Assembly: GCF_051201625.1 (NCBI RefSeq)
Contig: NZ_CP179203.1
Location: 3,844,001-3,908,000, forward strand
Source of the DNA: Shimia sp051201625
Lineage (GTDB): Bacteria; Pseudomonadota; Alphaproteobacteria; Rhodobacterales; Rhodobacteraceae
Reading direction: 5' to 3'
Length of the DNA: 64,000 nt
Below are positions 46,801 to 56,131 of the stretch, piece after piece (the stretch's first letter is position 1; each line of letters starts with the position of its first letter). The position numbers and the translations under genes were made by a program. The notes under the pieces are model-generated. The model was not told the DNA's origin. It saw nothing but the letters and a program-made list of their open reading frames with translations, and did not search any database.

Positions 46801-46816
46801 AACAGGAGACATCATC

Positions 46817-47962
46817 ATGACAATTCATTGGTGTGGCACCGGCCTTTCGGCCATACCCGGCCTACGCCGGCTAATCAAAACTGGTCAAAATGTAACCGTT
46901 TGGAACCGTACTGTCGCCACGGCAAAGAATGCTATTGGCGATCTGACACAAGATATCCAAGCTTTTGATATGAAGGCACTCAAGCAGACGCTAACAACGG
47001 GAGATATAATCGTTTCAATGTTGCCAGCAAACTGGCACGTACCTTTGGCCGAATTATGCATATCCAAAGGTGCCAATTTTGTAAGCTCTTCGTATATTTC
47101 GCCAGAAATGAAAGCGCTGGACACTGCCGCGCGAGGCGCTGGCGTAATCTGTTGCAATGAGGTCGGGTTGGATCCAGGCATCGACCACCTTATGGCACAT
47201 GCGCTTGTACACGACTATCGTTCCTCTGACGCTTTCAATCCTGCCAATGCGATCAGCTTCACCTCTTATTGTGGGGGCATTCCAAAGCATCCCAACCCAT
47301 TTCGCTACAAATTCAGTTGGTCGCCACTTGGGGTTTTGCAGGCGCTGCGTTCCCCATCTCGGTCAATCCGAGATCACACCCCACTCGACGTTGGCAGACC
47401 ATGGGATGCAATCAGCAACTATGAAGCTCCACTGCCCAACAAGGAGACATTTGAAGTTTATCCAAACCGGGACTCCATTCCGTTCATGAAAGAGTATAAT
47501 TTTGATCCTGAATGGTCAGTGAAAGAATTCGTCCGTGGTACGTTGCGTCTGAATGGCTGGGCCGATGCATGGGCTGACGTTTTTACAGAGATCGAAAAAC
47601 TATCTGGGCTTGACGGTGATGTGCGACTTGCAGAAATGTCAAAACAGTTCTGGTCAGACAATACCTATGATGATGGGGAGCCTGATAGGGTGGTACTATG
47701 CGTTGAGCTTAAGGCTGAGCACAAAGGGGCGGTAGTCTGGAACAAAACGTATGTCATGGATGCTTGGGGTGACGCGGACGGAAGCGCCATGGCGCGGCTG
47801 GTATCAATTCCAGTATCGCTGGCAATTGAAGCTGTTCTGAACGGTGAGATGACGCCGGGGGTGCATGCCGCACCAGGCGATCCAAAGCTTTTTACGGCAT
47901 GGCTTGACCACATCAAAGGGTTGGCTCAGCATCTAAAGATCGTCAACCATTTGGACGCCTGA
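46817..47962 (+). CDS. Saccharopine dehydrogenase, second enzyme (Lys9-like)
   Basis: A 381-residue Rossmann dehydrogenase. The start at 46817 follows CAGGAGA; the longer frame running back into lys1 is a shadow. The N-terminus WCGTGLSAIPGLRRLIKTG is a slightly unusual dinucleotide loop. NEVGLDPGIDHLMAHAL and SYCGGIPKHPNPFRYKFSWSP are the signature blocks of saccharopine dehydrogenase (glutamate-forming) and relatives such as homospermidine synthase. With lys1 it forms the two-enzyme equivalent of eukaryotic AASS, acting most likely in lysine degradation. Confidence 0.9.
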   Translation: MTIHWCGTGLSAIPGLRRLIKTGQNVTVWNRTVATAKNAIGDLTQDIQAFDMKALKQTLTTGDIIVSMLPANWHVPLAELCISKGANFVSSSYISPEMKALDTAARGAGVICCNEVGLDPGIDHLMAHALVHDYRSSDAFNPANAISFTSYCGGIPKHPNPFRYKFSWSPLGVLQALRSPSRSIRDHTPLDVGRPWDAISNYEAPLPNKETFEVYPNRDSIPFMKEYNFDPEWSVKEFVRGTLRLNGWADAWADVFTEIEKLSGLDGDVRLAEMSKQFWSDNTYDDGEPDRVVLCVELKAEHKGAVVWNKTYVMDAWGDADGSAMARLVSIPVSLAIEAVLNGEMTPGVHAAPGDPKLFTAWLDHIKGLAQHLKIVNHLDA

Positions 47963-48042
47963 TCTAACTACGCACACGGCACTATGCAGGCATCAAAGTG
48001 TCGAACGTCAAACAAAACCAAGATTCAGAAAGGGCGCTTGAA

Positions 48043-49224
48043 ATGAGGGAAACGTGGCGCTGGTACGGCGCGTTGGACAAAATTGACCTTGGCGAAATTA
48101 GTCAAACCGGAGCCTCAGGGATTGTAACAGCATTACATGAAATCCCCTATGGTCACATTTGGGATCGAAGCACGATAGCAGAACGCCACAACAGAATTCG
48201 CGCTGCGGGGCTTGCGTGGTCAGTCGTTGAAAGCCTGCCAGTTCACGAGGACATCAAGCGTGGGACAGGCGATCTCCCGCTTCTTTTCGCTAATTACCGC
48301 CAATCAATGGCCAATCTTGCCGCCGAAGGCGTGCACACTATTTGTTACAACTTCATGCCACTTCTAGACTGGACCCGCACCGACCTGAACACACCCATCA
48401 AGGGTGGTGGTACCTGTTTAAGGTTTGACGCATCCCGAATGGCAGCATTCGAAATTTACATGCTAGGGCGTGATGCCGCAGAACAGGACTATCCGGAGGA
48501 GGTTCTATACAAGGCCAAAAAGTGGTTCGCACAAAGTAATAATCAGAGCCGTTCCACATTACTCAAAGCGATCATGTCTGGCCTGCCGGGTGCATACGAT
48601 CGCTATGATTTGGACGGATTGAGCGACGCTTTGAGAAGCTATGACGGGTTATCGTCTGATGATGTCAGGTTTAATTTCAAACGTTTCTTGTCTGAGGTAA
48701 TACCTACAGCAGAAGATCTCGGTATCCGGTTGTGTGTGCACCCGGATGATCCACCGCGTGATATTCTCGGACTTCCCAGAATTGTATCTGACGCAGCCGA
48801 TATTGACTGGATCATGACAGCTGTTCCCAGCCTTGCCAACGGATTAACCCTATGCTCAGGCTCCTTGGGAGCAAATCCAGCAAATGACGTCTCGCAGATT
48901 TTACGAAGGCATGCCGACCGAATTCACTTCGCACATTTGCGTAACGTCCACAAAGACTCTGATGGCTCATTCCAAGAGGCAGCCCACCTAGAGGGCGACA
49001 CTGACATAGTCGCCCTAGCTTCAGTTTTGCTTGAGGAGGAAAGTCGTAGATCACAAGACGGGCGTGCCGACTGCGTTATCCCGTTCCGACCAGATCACGG
49101 GCACGAATTACTTTCCGACAATACCAGGGATACGTTTCCCGGGTATCCACTGATAGGCAGGCTTCGTGGGCTAGCGGAAATACGAGGCGTACTGCACGCG
49201 CTCAGCAAAAGTTCCCAACCTTAA
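48043..49224 (+). CDS. uxuA: Mannonate dehydratase
   Basis: A 393-residue enzyme that dehydrates D-mannonate to 2-keto-3-deoxygluconate in glucuronate degradation. The start at 48043 yields MRETWRWYGALDKIDL, matching the E. coli UxuA start METQxWRWYG. A GTG at 47998 would add 15 residues without precedent. Diagnostic blocks include GIVTALHEIPYGHIW, ICYNFMPLLDWTRTDL, LCVHPDDPPRDILGLPRIVS, LTLCSGSLGANPAND and the C-terminal PFRPDHGHELLSD. Metal ligands His and Cys are in these segments. No other uronate genes are in the window, so it is an orphan here. Confidence 0.96.
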   Translation: MRETWRWYGALDKIDLGEISQTGASGIVTALHEIPYGHIWDRSTIAERHNRIRAAGLAWSVVESLPVHEDIKRGTGDLPLLFANYRQSMANLAAEGVHTICYNFMPLLDWTRTDLNTPIKGGGTCLRFDASRMAAFEIYMLGRDAAEQDYPEEVLYKAKKWFAQSNNQSRSTLLKAIMSGLPGAYDRYDLDGLSDALRSYDGLSSDDVRFNFKRFLSEVIPTAEDLGIRLCVHPDDPPRDILGLPRIVSDAADIDWIMTAVPSLANGLTLCSGSLGANPANDVSQILRRHADRIHFAHLRNVHKDSDGSFQEAAHLEGDTDIVALASVLLEEESRRSQDGRADCVIPFRPDHGHELLSDNTRDTFPGYPLIGRLRGLAEIRGVLHALSKSSQP

Positions 49225-49648
49225 CCCCGCAGAAATAATCTATCCTGCCAACTACCGTTTCTTGTCTAAAGGCTCACTCACTCAATTTGAAATTACTATG
49301 TGAAATAAAACTCAAAGGATTTTTCTTCGTACGAAGTCAATGTTTGTATCTAATCCAAGCCATTTGGCTTGATTAAGAACAGTAGAGCAGGGAACGGCAT
49401 AAAACAAAATGAAAAGGCTGGTCCAGCACGCCACCCACGACCAAACTTTTTTGACTTGTCCCACAAACGTCTGGTCTCATAAAATGCTGCGGCGCCACCC
49501 AAAATCGCGCCATCACAACCACTAGTATTATGCAACTATGCCTTACGTTCAATGATACTCTTGCCCCGCGTTGCGGGTCTAACCATTTGCCTATTTCCAG
49601 ACTGCGTTCTGCTTTTGGCCGTCTGTTCCGGTCAATAAGGCAAAGTAT
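49225..49648. other. Convergent intergenic region after uxuA
   Basis: 424 bases between uxuA and the DUF3775 gene. It holds a 12-bp palindrome (CTTCGTACGAAG, 49325-49336) and a 6-bp hairpin CAAGCC-ATTT-GGCTTG (49356-49371) that could end transcripts from either side. A 61-codon minus ORF (49350-49535) starts with TTG, lacks a ribosome site and resembles nothing known. Confidence 0.5.
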
Positions 49649-49975
49649 TCAGCCTCGGCGCATTAAGTCGTCCTCTTCATCGGAAAGAGAAATGCCTAAT
49701 TCTTCCATACCGTTTTCAAGATGATCAGAAAGATGTGGCGTGCCTAGCAGATAATCCGCGGTCGGTGTAGTCGCCTCCGCCTTGGCCGTCGCAATTGCTT
49801 CACTCAGCTCATCAATGGAGAAGGCATCACGTCCAACCCACATAATCGCCACAAGGCTGGCCTGTTCATCTTCGTTTAGTCTGTCAATAAATCCACGCAG
49901 TTCGCCTTCCGCCCGATCAAGTTCACGGGACATCAGCACAACCTGTGCCACTTTCCATGGGATAATCTCTAGCAT
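49649..49975 (-). CDS. DUF3775 family protein
   Basis: A 108-residue cytosolic helical acidic protein. The block EDEQASLVAIMWVGRDAFSIDELSEAIATAKAEATTPTADYLLGTPHLSDHLENGMEELG, read around residues 36-94, matches DUF3775, a small alphaproteobacterial family of unknown function. It is strongly acidic at the C-terminus (SLSDEEDDL). It lies downstream of rmuC and the 64-residue ORF and may share their transcript. Confidence 0.8.
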   Translation of the reverse strand: MLEIIPWKVAQVVLMSRELDRAEGELRGFIDRLNEDEQASLVAIMWVGRDAFSIDELSEAIATAKAEATTPTADYLLGTPHLSDHLENGMEELGISLSDEEDDLMRRG

Positions 49976-50007
49976 GCCGCGCTCCTTTCTCTCTCTTTCT
50001 CCTCATC

Positions 50008-50202
50008 TCACATGAAAACAGAGTGTTCGTCCTTGATCTTGCGCAAATCAAGAGACGGCAATGGCCATTCCAACTTGACGCATTCGTGTTGCATGGGAAC
50101 TAGATAGTGACGGTCAATCTTTGCCTTACCAGTACCGTTTTCCCCAAAATACTCCAAACGTAGAATTTCTTTTATTTCAACATCACGCGGTAACAGGATC
50201 AA
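50008..50202 (-). CDS. Small conserved-looking hypothetical protein
   Basis: A 64-residue ORF whose TTG start overlaps the rmuC stop by 4 nt (TTGA), which suggests translational coupling. The composition is protein-like, mixed charged and hydrophobic (LPRDVEIKEILRLEYFGENG ... HYLVPMQHECVKLEWPLPSL). No family is recognised. There is no strong ribosome site, so it depends on coupling to rmuC. The alternative is that it is not translated. Confidence 0.5.
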   Translation of the reverse strand: MILLPRDVEIKEILRLEYFGENGTGKAKIDRHYLVPMQHECVKLEWPLPSLDLRKIKDEHSVFM

Positions 50203-51350
50203 GGTTCTGGCTTTGCAAGCGGCACCACATCATCATTTTCCGGAGCTATTTCTTCAAAATCAAAATTGTCTAAACGCCGCGCTCGGCGACCAGCTTTGTC
50301 CGCGCTGATCTTGATATCAGAAATATCTTTAGCAGCCTGTCCAAAATGTCGGTCAAGATTTTCCACCCGAGCCCCCAGCCGTTCGACATCTGTAAAAAGC
50401 AATCCAAGTTCGCGCCGTATTGAACTGGCCTGTTCCCGCATTCTGGCATCTTTGAGTATTGCACGCATGGTGTTAAGCGTTGCCATGCAGGTAGTTGGTG
50501 AAACTATCCAGACACGCGCAGCGAAGCCTTCGCGCACAATTTCAGGGAAATTTGCATGCAACTCCGCGTAAACAGCTTCGGAAGGCAGAAACATCAATGC
50601 CCCATCCGCAGTTTCCCCATCGAGAATATAGCGCTCAGAGATGTCCTTGATGTGCTTTTTTACGGATGCCCTCAGCAGCCGTGCAGCCTCTCGCAGCTGG
50701 TTTTCTGTGTCCGCATTGCGCAAGGCCTCGTAAGCCTCCAACGGAAACTTACTGTCAACCACAATTGGGCCCGGCGGGTTCGGCAAGTGAATAAGACAAT
50801 CCGCCCGCTTCCCATTAGAAAGTGTGTGCTGCAGCTCATAACTGTCTTTGGGTAAGGCCTTAGACACGATGTCGTTAAGCTGGATTTCACCAAACGCACC
50901 ACGCGTCTGCTTATTGCTTAGAATATCCTGCAGACTCAAAACGTCTCCCGACAACCGCGTAATATTCTCCTGTGCCTTGTCAATCGTTTTAAGCCGCTCC
51001 TGCAACTCCCCCAGCGAATGAGCCGTACGCCGGGCAGACCCTTGTAAGTTCTCCGTCATTTGCTGGTTCACCTGTCCGAGTCGCTTCTCCAAATGCTGCA
51101 AGAGGTTTGCCTGAGCCGCCGACTGGCTTTCCACAACCTGCGTCAAACCACCAGCCAGCTGTTGTTGCCCGTCACCTAGGGCCTGAACTCGCTGTCCCAG
51201 CGACCCCATCTGCTGCGCCAAAGGTTCAGCCATTCGCGCAGATTTTCCAGCCGCTCGAATGGCTAGGATCAAAAGCAAAACGATTAGCATCGCAACGCTT
51301 AGTACTAACATCTCAGTTGTGCCCAACGTCAATTTTCCAACAGTGACCAT
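50199..51350 (-). CDS. rmuC: DNA recombination protein RmuC
   Basis: A 383-residue protein with an N-terminal membrane helix (MLVLSVAMLIVLLLILAIRAAG), a long coiled coil (about residues 40-130) and the RmuC nuclease-like domain. That domain contains SNKQTRGAFGEIQLNDIV, PIVVDSKFPLEAYEAL and GALMFLPSEAVYAELHANFPEI, ending with SPTTCMATLNTMRAILKD. RmuC limits inversions and rearrangements at short repeats. It lies 75 nt downstream of mutL on the same strand. Confidence 0.94.
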   Translation of the reverse strand: MVTVGKLTLGTTEMLVLSVAMLIVLLLILAIRAAGKSARMAEPLAQQMGSLGQRVQALGDGQQQLAGGLTQVVESQSAAQANLLQHLEKRLGQVNQQMTENLQGSARRTAHSLGELQERLKTIDKAQENITRLSGDVLSLQDILSNKQTRGAFGEIQLNDIVSKALPKDSYELQHTLSNGKRADCLIHLPNPPGPIVVDSKFPLEAYEALRNADTENQLREAARLLRASVKKHIKDISERYILDGETADGALMFLPSEAVYAELHANFPEIVREGFAARVWIVSPTTCMATLNTMRAILKDARMREQASSIRRELGLLFTDVERLGARVENLDRHFGQAAKDISDIKISADKAGRRARRLDNFDFEEIAPENDDVVPLAKPEP

Positions 51351-51425
51351 CTTCTGCTTTTGACCTATTTTTGCGGCGCCATACGCGGCGTCTTGACTGT
51401 ATCTTTTGGGGCGTTGCTAACCCAA

Positions 51426-53273
51426 CTATGTTCGGCCGAATAGCCGCTCTATATCGCTAAGTTTCAACTCCACATAAGTTGGCCGCCCATGGTTGCATTG
51501 CCCCGAATGTGGTGTCACCTCCATCTCACGCAACAGCGCATTCATCTCATCGGCTCGCATGTGCCGTCCAGATCGGATTGAACCGTGGCAAGCCACCCGG
51601 CTCAGAATAGCCTCAATCCGGTCCTGCAATAATTGGCTTTGGCCCTGATCCTCCAACTCATCAAGAATATCAAGCACGATCGCTTTTGCGTTCACATCAC
51701 CCAAGATTGCTGGCGTTTCGCGCACCGCTAAAGCGTCTCCACCAAATGGTTCCAGTGTAAATCCTAACCTTGACAAATCCTCTGCCACCAACATCAGTCG
51801 CGCGCAATCGTCTGCACTCAGCTCTACAATCTCTGGAATAAGTAGGGCCTGCGCAGCCACGCCGTTTTCAGACATCTGGCGTTTCAATTTCTCATACAAC
51901 AGTCGTTCATGCGCAGCATGTTGGTCTACAATCACCATACCAGTTTCGGTTTGTGCAACGATGTAATTTTCATGCACCTGCGCTCGCGCGGCTCCAAGTG
52001 GGAACGATTCAAGCGGTAGCGCTTCATCTTCAAGTGCTGGTTCCACCCGCGCACTGTAGGTCTCGGATAATTCCGCAAAACCAGCGCCAATTTCTGGTGT
52101 CTGCGTGGCATAGGCCGTTTGCCGGGCACCCGATGATGGACGGTCCATCTGATAGACCCGCGCTAGACCAGAGGGCTCCGGGCGCATCGCGCCAAGAGTT
52201 GCGCCAGCTATTGTAGTCGAAGACCTATGCCCTGCCTCCGCCAGAGAATGGCGTAGTGCGCTGACTATCAGACCACGCACTAGTCCAGGATCACGGAACC
52301 GGACCTCGGACTTGGCCGGGTGCACGTTGACATCTACCAAATGTGGATCACAGTCGATAAACAATGCCGCCGCTGCATGGCGATCTCGACTTAGAAAGTC
52401 GTAGTAGGCCCCGCGCAAGGCGCCAAGTAACAGCTTGTCTTTAACTGGGCGGCCGTTCACGAAAAGATATTGTGCAACCGCGCTACCACGCGAATAGGTC
52501 GGCAAGGCGGCATATCCGATCAAACGCAAACCATCCCGCACGGCATCAATGCGCAGTGCATTCTCAGCAAATTCCATCCCCAAAACCCGCGCAAGCCGCC
52601 CATGTAAGGCATCAAACAAGTCGCCGTTTTCCGCGTCAGCCCGAAATTTCACGCGGCCAACACCGTCACCGGTAACATCGCGCAAGGTGAAGCCCACGTA
52701 AGGCTCGGCCATTGCCAACCGCTTTACGACATCAGTAATCGCCTGCGACTCAGCCCGATCGCTGCGCATGAACTTAAGTCGGGCCGGTGTTGCAAAAAAC
52801 AAATCGCGCAATTCTACGATTGTGCCACTACTCAAAGCCGCAGGCTTGACCTGTCCCATCCGTCCACCCTCAACCTTGATGCAAGCCGCTTCACTGCCAG
52901 CGCGTGAGGTGATTGTTAGGCGCCCGACAGCGCCAAGACTGGGCAGCGCTTCGCCACGAAATCCAAAAGTATGAACGTTCAGTAGGTCCGACCCATCAAT
53001 CTTTGAGGTGGCATGGCGCGACAACGCTAATGGCAATGCCTCGGCTTCGATCCCACACCCGTCATCCGTTACCCTGATCAGCGCCTTACCTCCATCGGCA
53101 TAGGCCACCTCGATACGGTTTGCGCCCGCATCAATTGCATTCTCGACCAGCTCCTTCACTGCAGAGGCTGGCCGCTCTACAACTTCTCCCGCCGCAATGC
53201 GGTTAATGGCGTTATCATCCAATTGGCGGATGACTGGACGATTTTCGCTTATGTTGGGGTTCGAGTCCTGCAT
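51426..53273 (-). CDS. mutL: DNA mismatch repair protein MutL
   Basis: A 615-residue mismatch repair protein. The GHKL ATPase at the N-terminus shows IAAGEVVERPASAVKELVEN, DDGCGIEAEAL and TFGFRGEALPSLGAV. The C-terminal domain has the metal-dependent endonuclease motif VDQHAAHERLLYEKLK (DQHA-x2-E-x4-E) plus CNHGRPTY. It therefore nicks DNA itself, as expected where MutH is absent. The linker is near residues 340-430. It is followed by rmuC. Confidence 0.97.
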   Translation of the reverse strand: MQDSNPNISENRPVIRQLDDNAINRIAAGEVVERPASAVKELVENAIDAGANRIEVAYADGGKALIRVTDDGCGIEAEALPLALSRHATSKIDGSDLLNVHTFGFRGEALPSLGAVGRLTITSRAGSEAACIKVEGGRMGQVKPAALSSGTIVELRDLFFATPARLKFMRSDRAESQAITDVVKRLAMAEPYVGFTLRDVTGDGVGRVKFRADAENGDLFDALHGRLARVLGMEFAENALRIDAVRDGLRLIGYAALPTYSRGSAVAQYLFVNGRPVKDKLLLGALRGAYYDFLSRDRHAAAALFIDCDPHLVDVNVHPAKSEVRFRDPGLVRGLIVSALRHSLAEAGHRSSTTIAGATLGAMRPEPSGLARVYQMDRPSSGARQTAYATQTPEIGAGFAELSETYSARVEPALEDEALPLESFPLGAARAQVHENYIVAQTETGMVIVDQHAAHERLLYEKLKRQMSENGVAAQALLIPEIVELSADDCARLMLVAEDLSRLGFTLEPFGGDALAVRETPAILGDVNAKAIVLDILDELEDQGQSQLLQDRIEAILSRVACHGSIRSGRHMRADEMNALLREMEVTPHSGQCNHGRPTYVELKLSDIERLFGRT

Positions 53274-53608
53274 ATATCAATATGTAGCATGCGTTTGAAT
53301 GATTCTGCCAGCGCGCACAATCTCGATAATAGATCAGGAATGATCACTATTTCCCGTCCACTCACCTCTAAATTCGAAAAACCACTTTAGGGTTACCGTT
53401 CGATTTGAACTTGGTTTCAAATTTGATTTTATTCTTCAAGACACCAGTATTCCTTTAGACTTTACAACCTCTTTGCTGGATCTCCGTAGGTGGGGCTTTG
53501 AAACAGGCATCCACTGCCAGCTTCCTCTTGGACTCTAATGATCATAACCAACCTATCCGTTTGTTTCTGCCGTACCTGACCACTGGACAGGCTGTTTCTC
53601 TCAGATCA
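53274..53608. other. Intergenic region between mutL and the aminotransferase gene
   Basis: 335 AT-rich bases between divergent genes. All frames are broken. It presumably holds the two promoters, but I cannot place -35/-10 boxes with confidence. The adjoining palindrome at 53609 is listed separately. Confidence 0.45.
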
Positions 53609-53624
53609 TAATTTGATCAAATTA
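53609..53624. promoter_or_regulatory. 16-bp perfect palindrome upstream of the aminotransferase gene
   Basis: TAATTTGATCAAATTA is its own reverse complement and ends 23 bp before the chosen start codon. Its position, near a transcription start, and its symmetry fit a dimeric repressor site. It does not match the FnrL spacing (TTGA-N6-TCAA). Confidence 0.5.
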
Positions 53625-53647
53625 AGATTGAAGATTCGGAGATGACG

Positions 53648-55000
53648 ATGAAAGACGATAACTTTCTAAAAGAAAACAACGCCCGCCATCTCTGGCATCC
53701 TATGGGTGCACCCTCTGATTCGCAGACGCATGCCCCGAAGATTATTAAAACAGCTGCCGGTGTTACGATCACGGATATTGAAAATCACAGTGTAGTGGAT
53801 GCAGTCGGTGGCCTTTGGTGCGTCAATCTCGGCTATTCCAACGACATCATCAAAGACGCCATCGCCAAACAGCTTTACGACTTGCCGTACTACTCGGCTT
53901 TCGCCGGCACTTCAAACCCGATGGCAATTGAGGCATCTTATGCAGTTCGGGAGTTTTTCGCCAAGGACGGTATGGCGCGGGTTTTCTTTACTTCAGGCGG
54001 CAGCGACAGCGTCGAAACAGCCCTGCGCATTGCACGCCAGTACCACAAGCTGCGCTCGGAACCAGAGCGCACCAAATTTATTTCGCTTAAAAAGGGTTAC
54101 CATGGTACGCATTTTGGCGGGGCCTCAGTCAACGGGAATATTCGGTTCCGCACGAATTATGAGCCACTGATGCCAGGCTGCTTTCACTTGCCTAGCCCCT
54201 ATCCATATCGCAACCCCTTCAACGAAACAGATCCACTCAAGCTGGCCCAAAACATTGCCGCAGCATTTGAGGACGAAATCGCCTTTCAAGGTCCCAGCAC
54301 CATTGCAGCCTTTATTATGGAACCCATTCAGGGTGCGGGTGGCGTGATCGTACCGGACGCATCCTTTATGTCTCTGATGCGTGATATCTGCAATCGACAC
54401 GGAATTCTAATGATTAGTGACGAGGTTATCACCGGGTTTGGACGCACGGGCGAATGGTCTGGCGCGCGCCTTTGGGGTGTTCGCCCAGATATCATGACCT
54501 TAGCTAAAGGCATTACATCCGGCTATTTCCCAGTGGGTGCTGCAATGTTCAGCGATATGGTCGCGGAGGTGTTTGAAAGCGACAACAGCGAAGCACACGG
54601 TATCTTCCATGGCTACACTTACTCAGCGCATCCGGTTGGCGCAGCCGCTGTCGTGGCCACATTGTCCGAAACGCTGCGCCTGGACGCTCGAAGCAATGCT
54701 GAAGCACGCGGAACACAACTTTATCAAGGTGCGCTGGAGCTCGCCAAGAAATATGACATCATTGGTGATGTCCGCGGCGGGCACGGGTTAATGACTGGGA
54801 TTGAACTGGTCGCAAACAAAGCGGCAAAGACGCCGATGGATGGCGCAACAATGCAAAGGGTGCATCAGGCAGCCTACGAGGCCGGTACAATGGTACGGCT
54901 TGGCGGCAACAATATTCTGATGTCTCCACCGCTTACTATCTCTGAAACTGAAGTGAACACAATTCTGTCAGCCTTAAGCACAGGGTTCGCGGCCGCATAG
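53648..55000 (+). CDS. Class III PLP aminotransferase (omega-amino acid:pyruvate type)
   Basis: A 450-residue fold-type I aminotransferase. The start at 53648 is spaced properly from CGGAG; the ATG 6 nt earlier touches it. The N-terminal LWHPMGA and VVDAVGGLWCVNLGYS are typical of omega-transaminases. PLP contacts include VFFTSGGSDSVETALRIAR, KGYHGTHFGGAS, LMISDEVITGFGRTG and the Schiff-base Lys in LTLAKGITSGYFPVGA. Members move amino groups from putrescine, taurine, beta-alanine or amines to pyruvate. The donor cannot be told here. It is monocistronic, probably controlled through the palindrome upstream. Confidence 0.88.
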   Translation: MKDDNFLKENNARHLWHPMGAPSDSQTHAPKIIKTAAGVTITDIENHSVVDAVGGLWCVNLGYSNDIIKDAIAKQLYDLPYYSAFAGTSNPMAIEASYAVREFFAKDGMARVFFTSGGSDSVETALRIARQYHKLRSEPERTKFISLKKGYHGTHFGGASVNGNIRFRTNYEPLMPGCFHLPSPYPYRNPFNETDPLKLAQNIAAAFEDEIAFQGPSTIAAFIMEPIQGAGGVIVPDASFMSLMRDICNRHGILMISDEVITGFGRTGEWSGARLWGVRPDIMTLAKGITSGYFPVGAAMFSDMVAEVFESDNSEAHGIFHGYTYSAHPVGAAAVVATLSETLRLDARSNAEARGTQLYQGALELAKKYDIIGDVRGGHGLMTGIELVANKAAKTPMDGATMQRVHQAAYEAGTMVRLGGNNILMSPPLTISETEVNTILSALSTGFAAA

Positions 55001-55119
55001 AGCTATACCAAACTGCAAGATAACCAGAACCGCCTAAAACGCAGGATTTTTTTTCGACCTAACTAATGCGCGGCGATTTTCTGTCACAATATGATGCGCG
55101 TGTCGCCGTGAACGATGAC

Positions 55120-55139
55120 GAGGTCACAAGTTTGACCTC
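55120..55139. terminator. Possible terminator hairpin after the aminotransferase gene
   Basis: A 7-bp stem GAGGTCA / TGACCTC with a 6-nt loop lies 120 nt past the aminotransferase stop. The trailing TTGAAAT is only weakly T-rich, and the hairpin may serve converging transcripts. Confidence 0.35.
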
Positions 55140-55204
55140 TTGAAATAAGCCGGGAGCACAGGCCCTTGGCATCAATATTTTGGGCTAATTGAAGGGGTAA
55201 TGAA

Positions 55205-56131
55205 TTAATGCCGCGGTGCACCAGCGCGTTTGCGGCAGGGAGCAAAAAGCGCAGTTGACGCAAGGATAACTCCCGAGACAGTAGCGATCATGCCCGCCGC
55301 ACTCACAGCATTGTCGCTGCCCAGCCATAAGGGTCCATATCCAGCAAGCACATAGCCAAGAACAGCGGAGATAACAGCGAATACCACGCTCCAAGCGATT
55401 TGCACCTCAAGCCTGTTGGTCATGAGTCGCGCGGACGCCGGCGGGCAAATAAACATGGCGATAACGATGATCGACCCAACCGCATCAAAGGCCGCGACGG
55501 CCGCCACCGCGGCCACGACCACCAACGCAAGGCTAATCCAACCAGTATGCAAACCCAGTGTCAGGGCAAAGCTATCGTCGAAGGTTGATAACACAAGCAA
55601 CCGCCAGAATAGCCAGGTGAACACAATAACCGCCATCAACGTTAGCGCGATCCGGGGTAGCTCCACCGGCAGAGTGGCAAGGGCAGCAGGATCTGCCAAG
55701 CTTTGCCATCCAACAGCATCCAACCAGATCAGGCTCTCCAAATTGCCATACAGTGCGTGTTCTACATCTAGATGCACTGTTGACGTGTCTGACTGTTCCA
55801 GCAACAAAACACCACCTGCAAACATAGTCGTAAACGTCAAGCCCATCGCCGCACCAGGCTCAATTCGACCAAGACGACGCACAGCTTCGATCAGGACTAC
55901 TGCAAACACCGATGCCAAGGCCGCTCCAACCATCATGGGCCAAGCAGACACACTACCAGTAAACAGAAAGGCAATCACGATCCCAGGCAGCACCACGTGG
56001 CTAATAGCATCCCCAATCAAAGCCTGCTTGCGCAGTAAAAGGAAATTACCGGGCAAAGCACAGGCCACCGCAGCGCAGATCCCGATTAATAGTGGCGGCA
56101 GGGACAAAGGGACAAACTCAGCTCCGGTCAT
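55205..56131 (-). CDS. sitD: Metal ABC importer permease (second subunit)
   Basis: A 308-residue permease of the ABC-3 family with about eight membrane helices. RKQALIGDAISHVVLPGIVIAF is the conserved coupling-loop region. AMGLTFTTMFAGGVLLLEQ and AAFDAVGSIIVIAMFICPPASARLM are typical of manganese/zinc/iron permeases. A Gly-Gly... loop at the C-terminus ends in a basic tail. It overlaps the other permease by 4 nt and should heterodimerise with it in the inner membrane. Confidence 0.9.
   Translation of the reverse strand: MTGAEFVPLSLPPLLIGICAAVACALPGNFLLLRKQALIGDAISHVVLPGIVIAFLFTGSVSAWPMMVGAALASVFAVVLIEAVRRLGRIEPGAAMGLTFTTMFAGGVLLLEQSDTSTVHLDVEHALYGNLESLIWLDAVGWQSLADPAALATLPVELPRIALTLMAVIVFTWLFWRLLVLSTFDDSFALTLGLHTGWISLALVVVAAVAAVAAFDAVGSIIVIAMFICPPASARLMTNRLEVQIAWSVVFAVISAVLGYVLAGYGPLWLGSDNAVSAAGMIATVSGVILASTALFAPCRKRAGAPRH

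Noticed and set aside
46697..46816. N-terminal extension of the second saccharopine dehydrogenase
   Set aside because: The frame is open back into lys1, but the CAGGAGA-preceded ATG at 46817 gives the expected Rossmann start. The extension is Pro/Cys/Arg-rich shadow.
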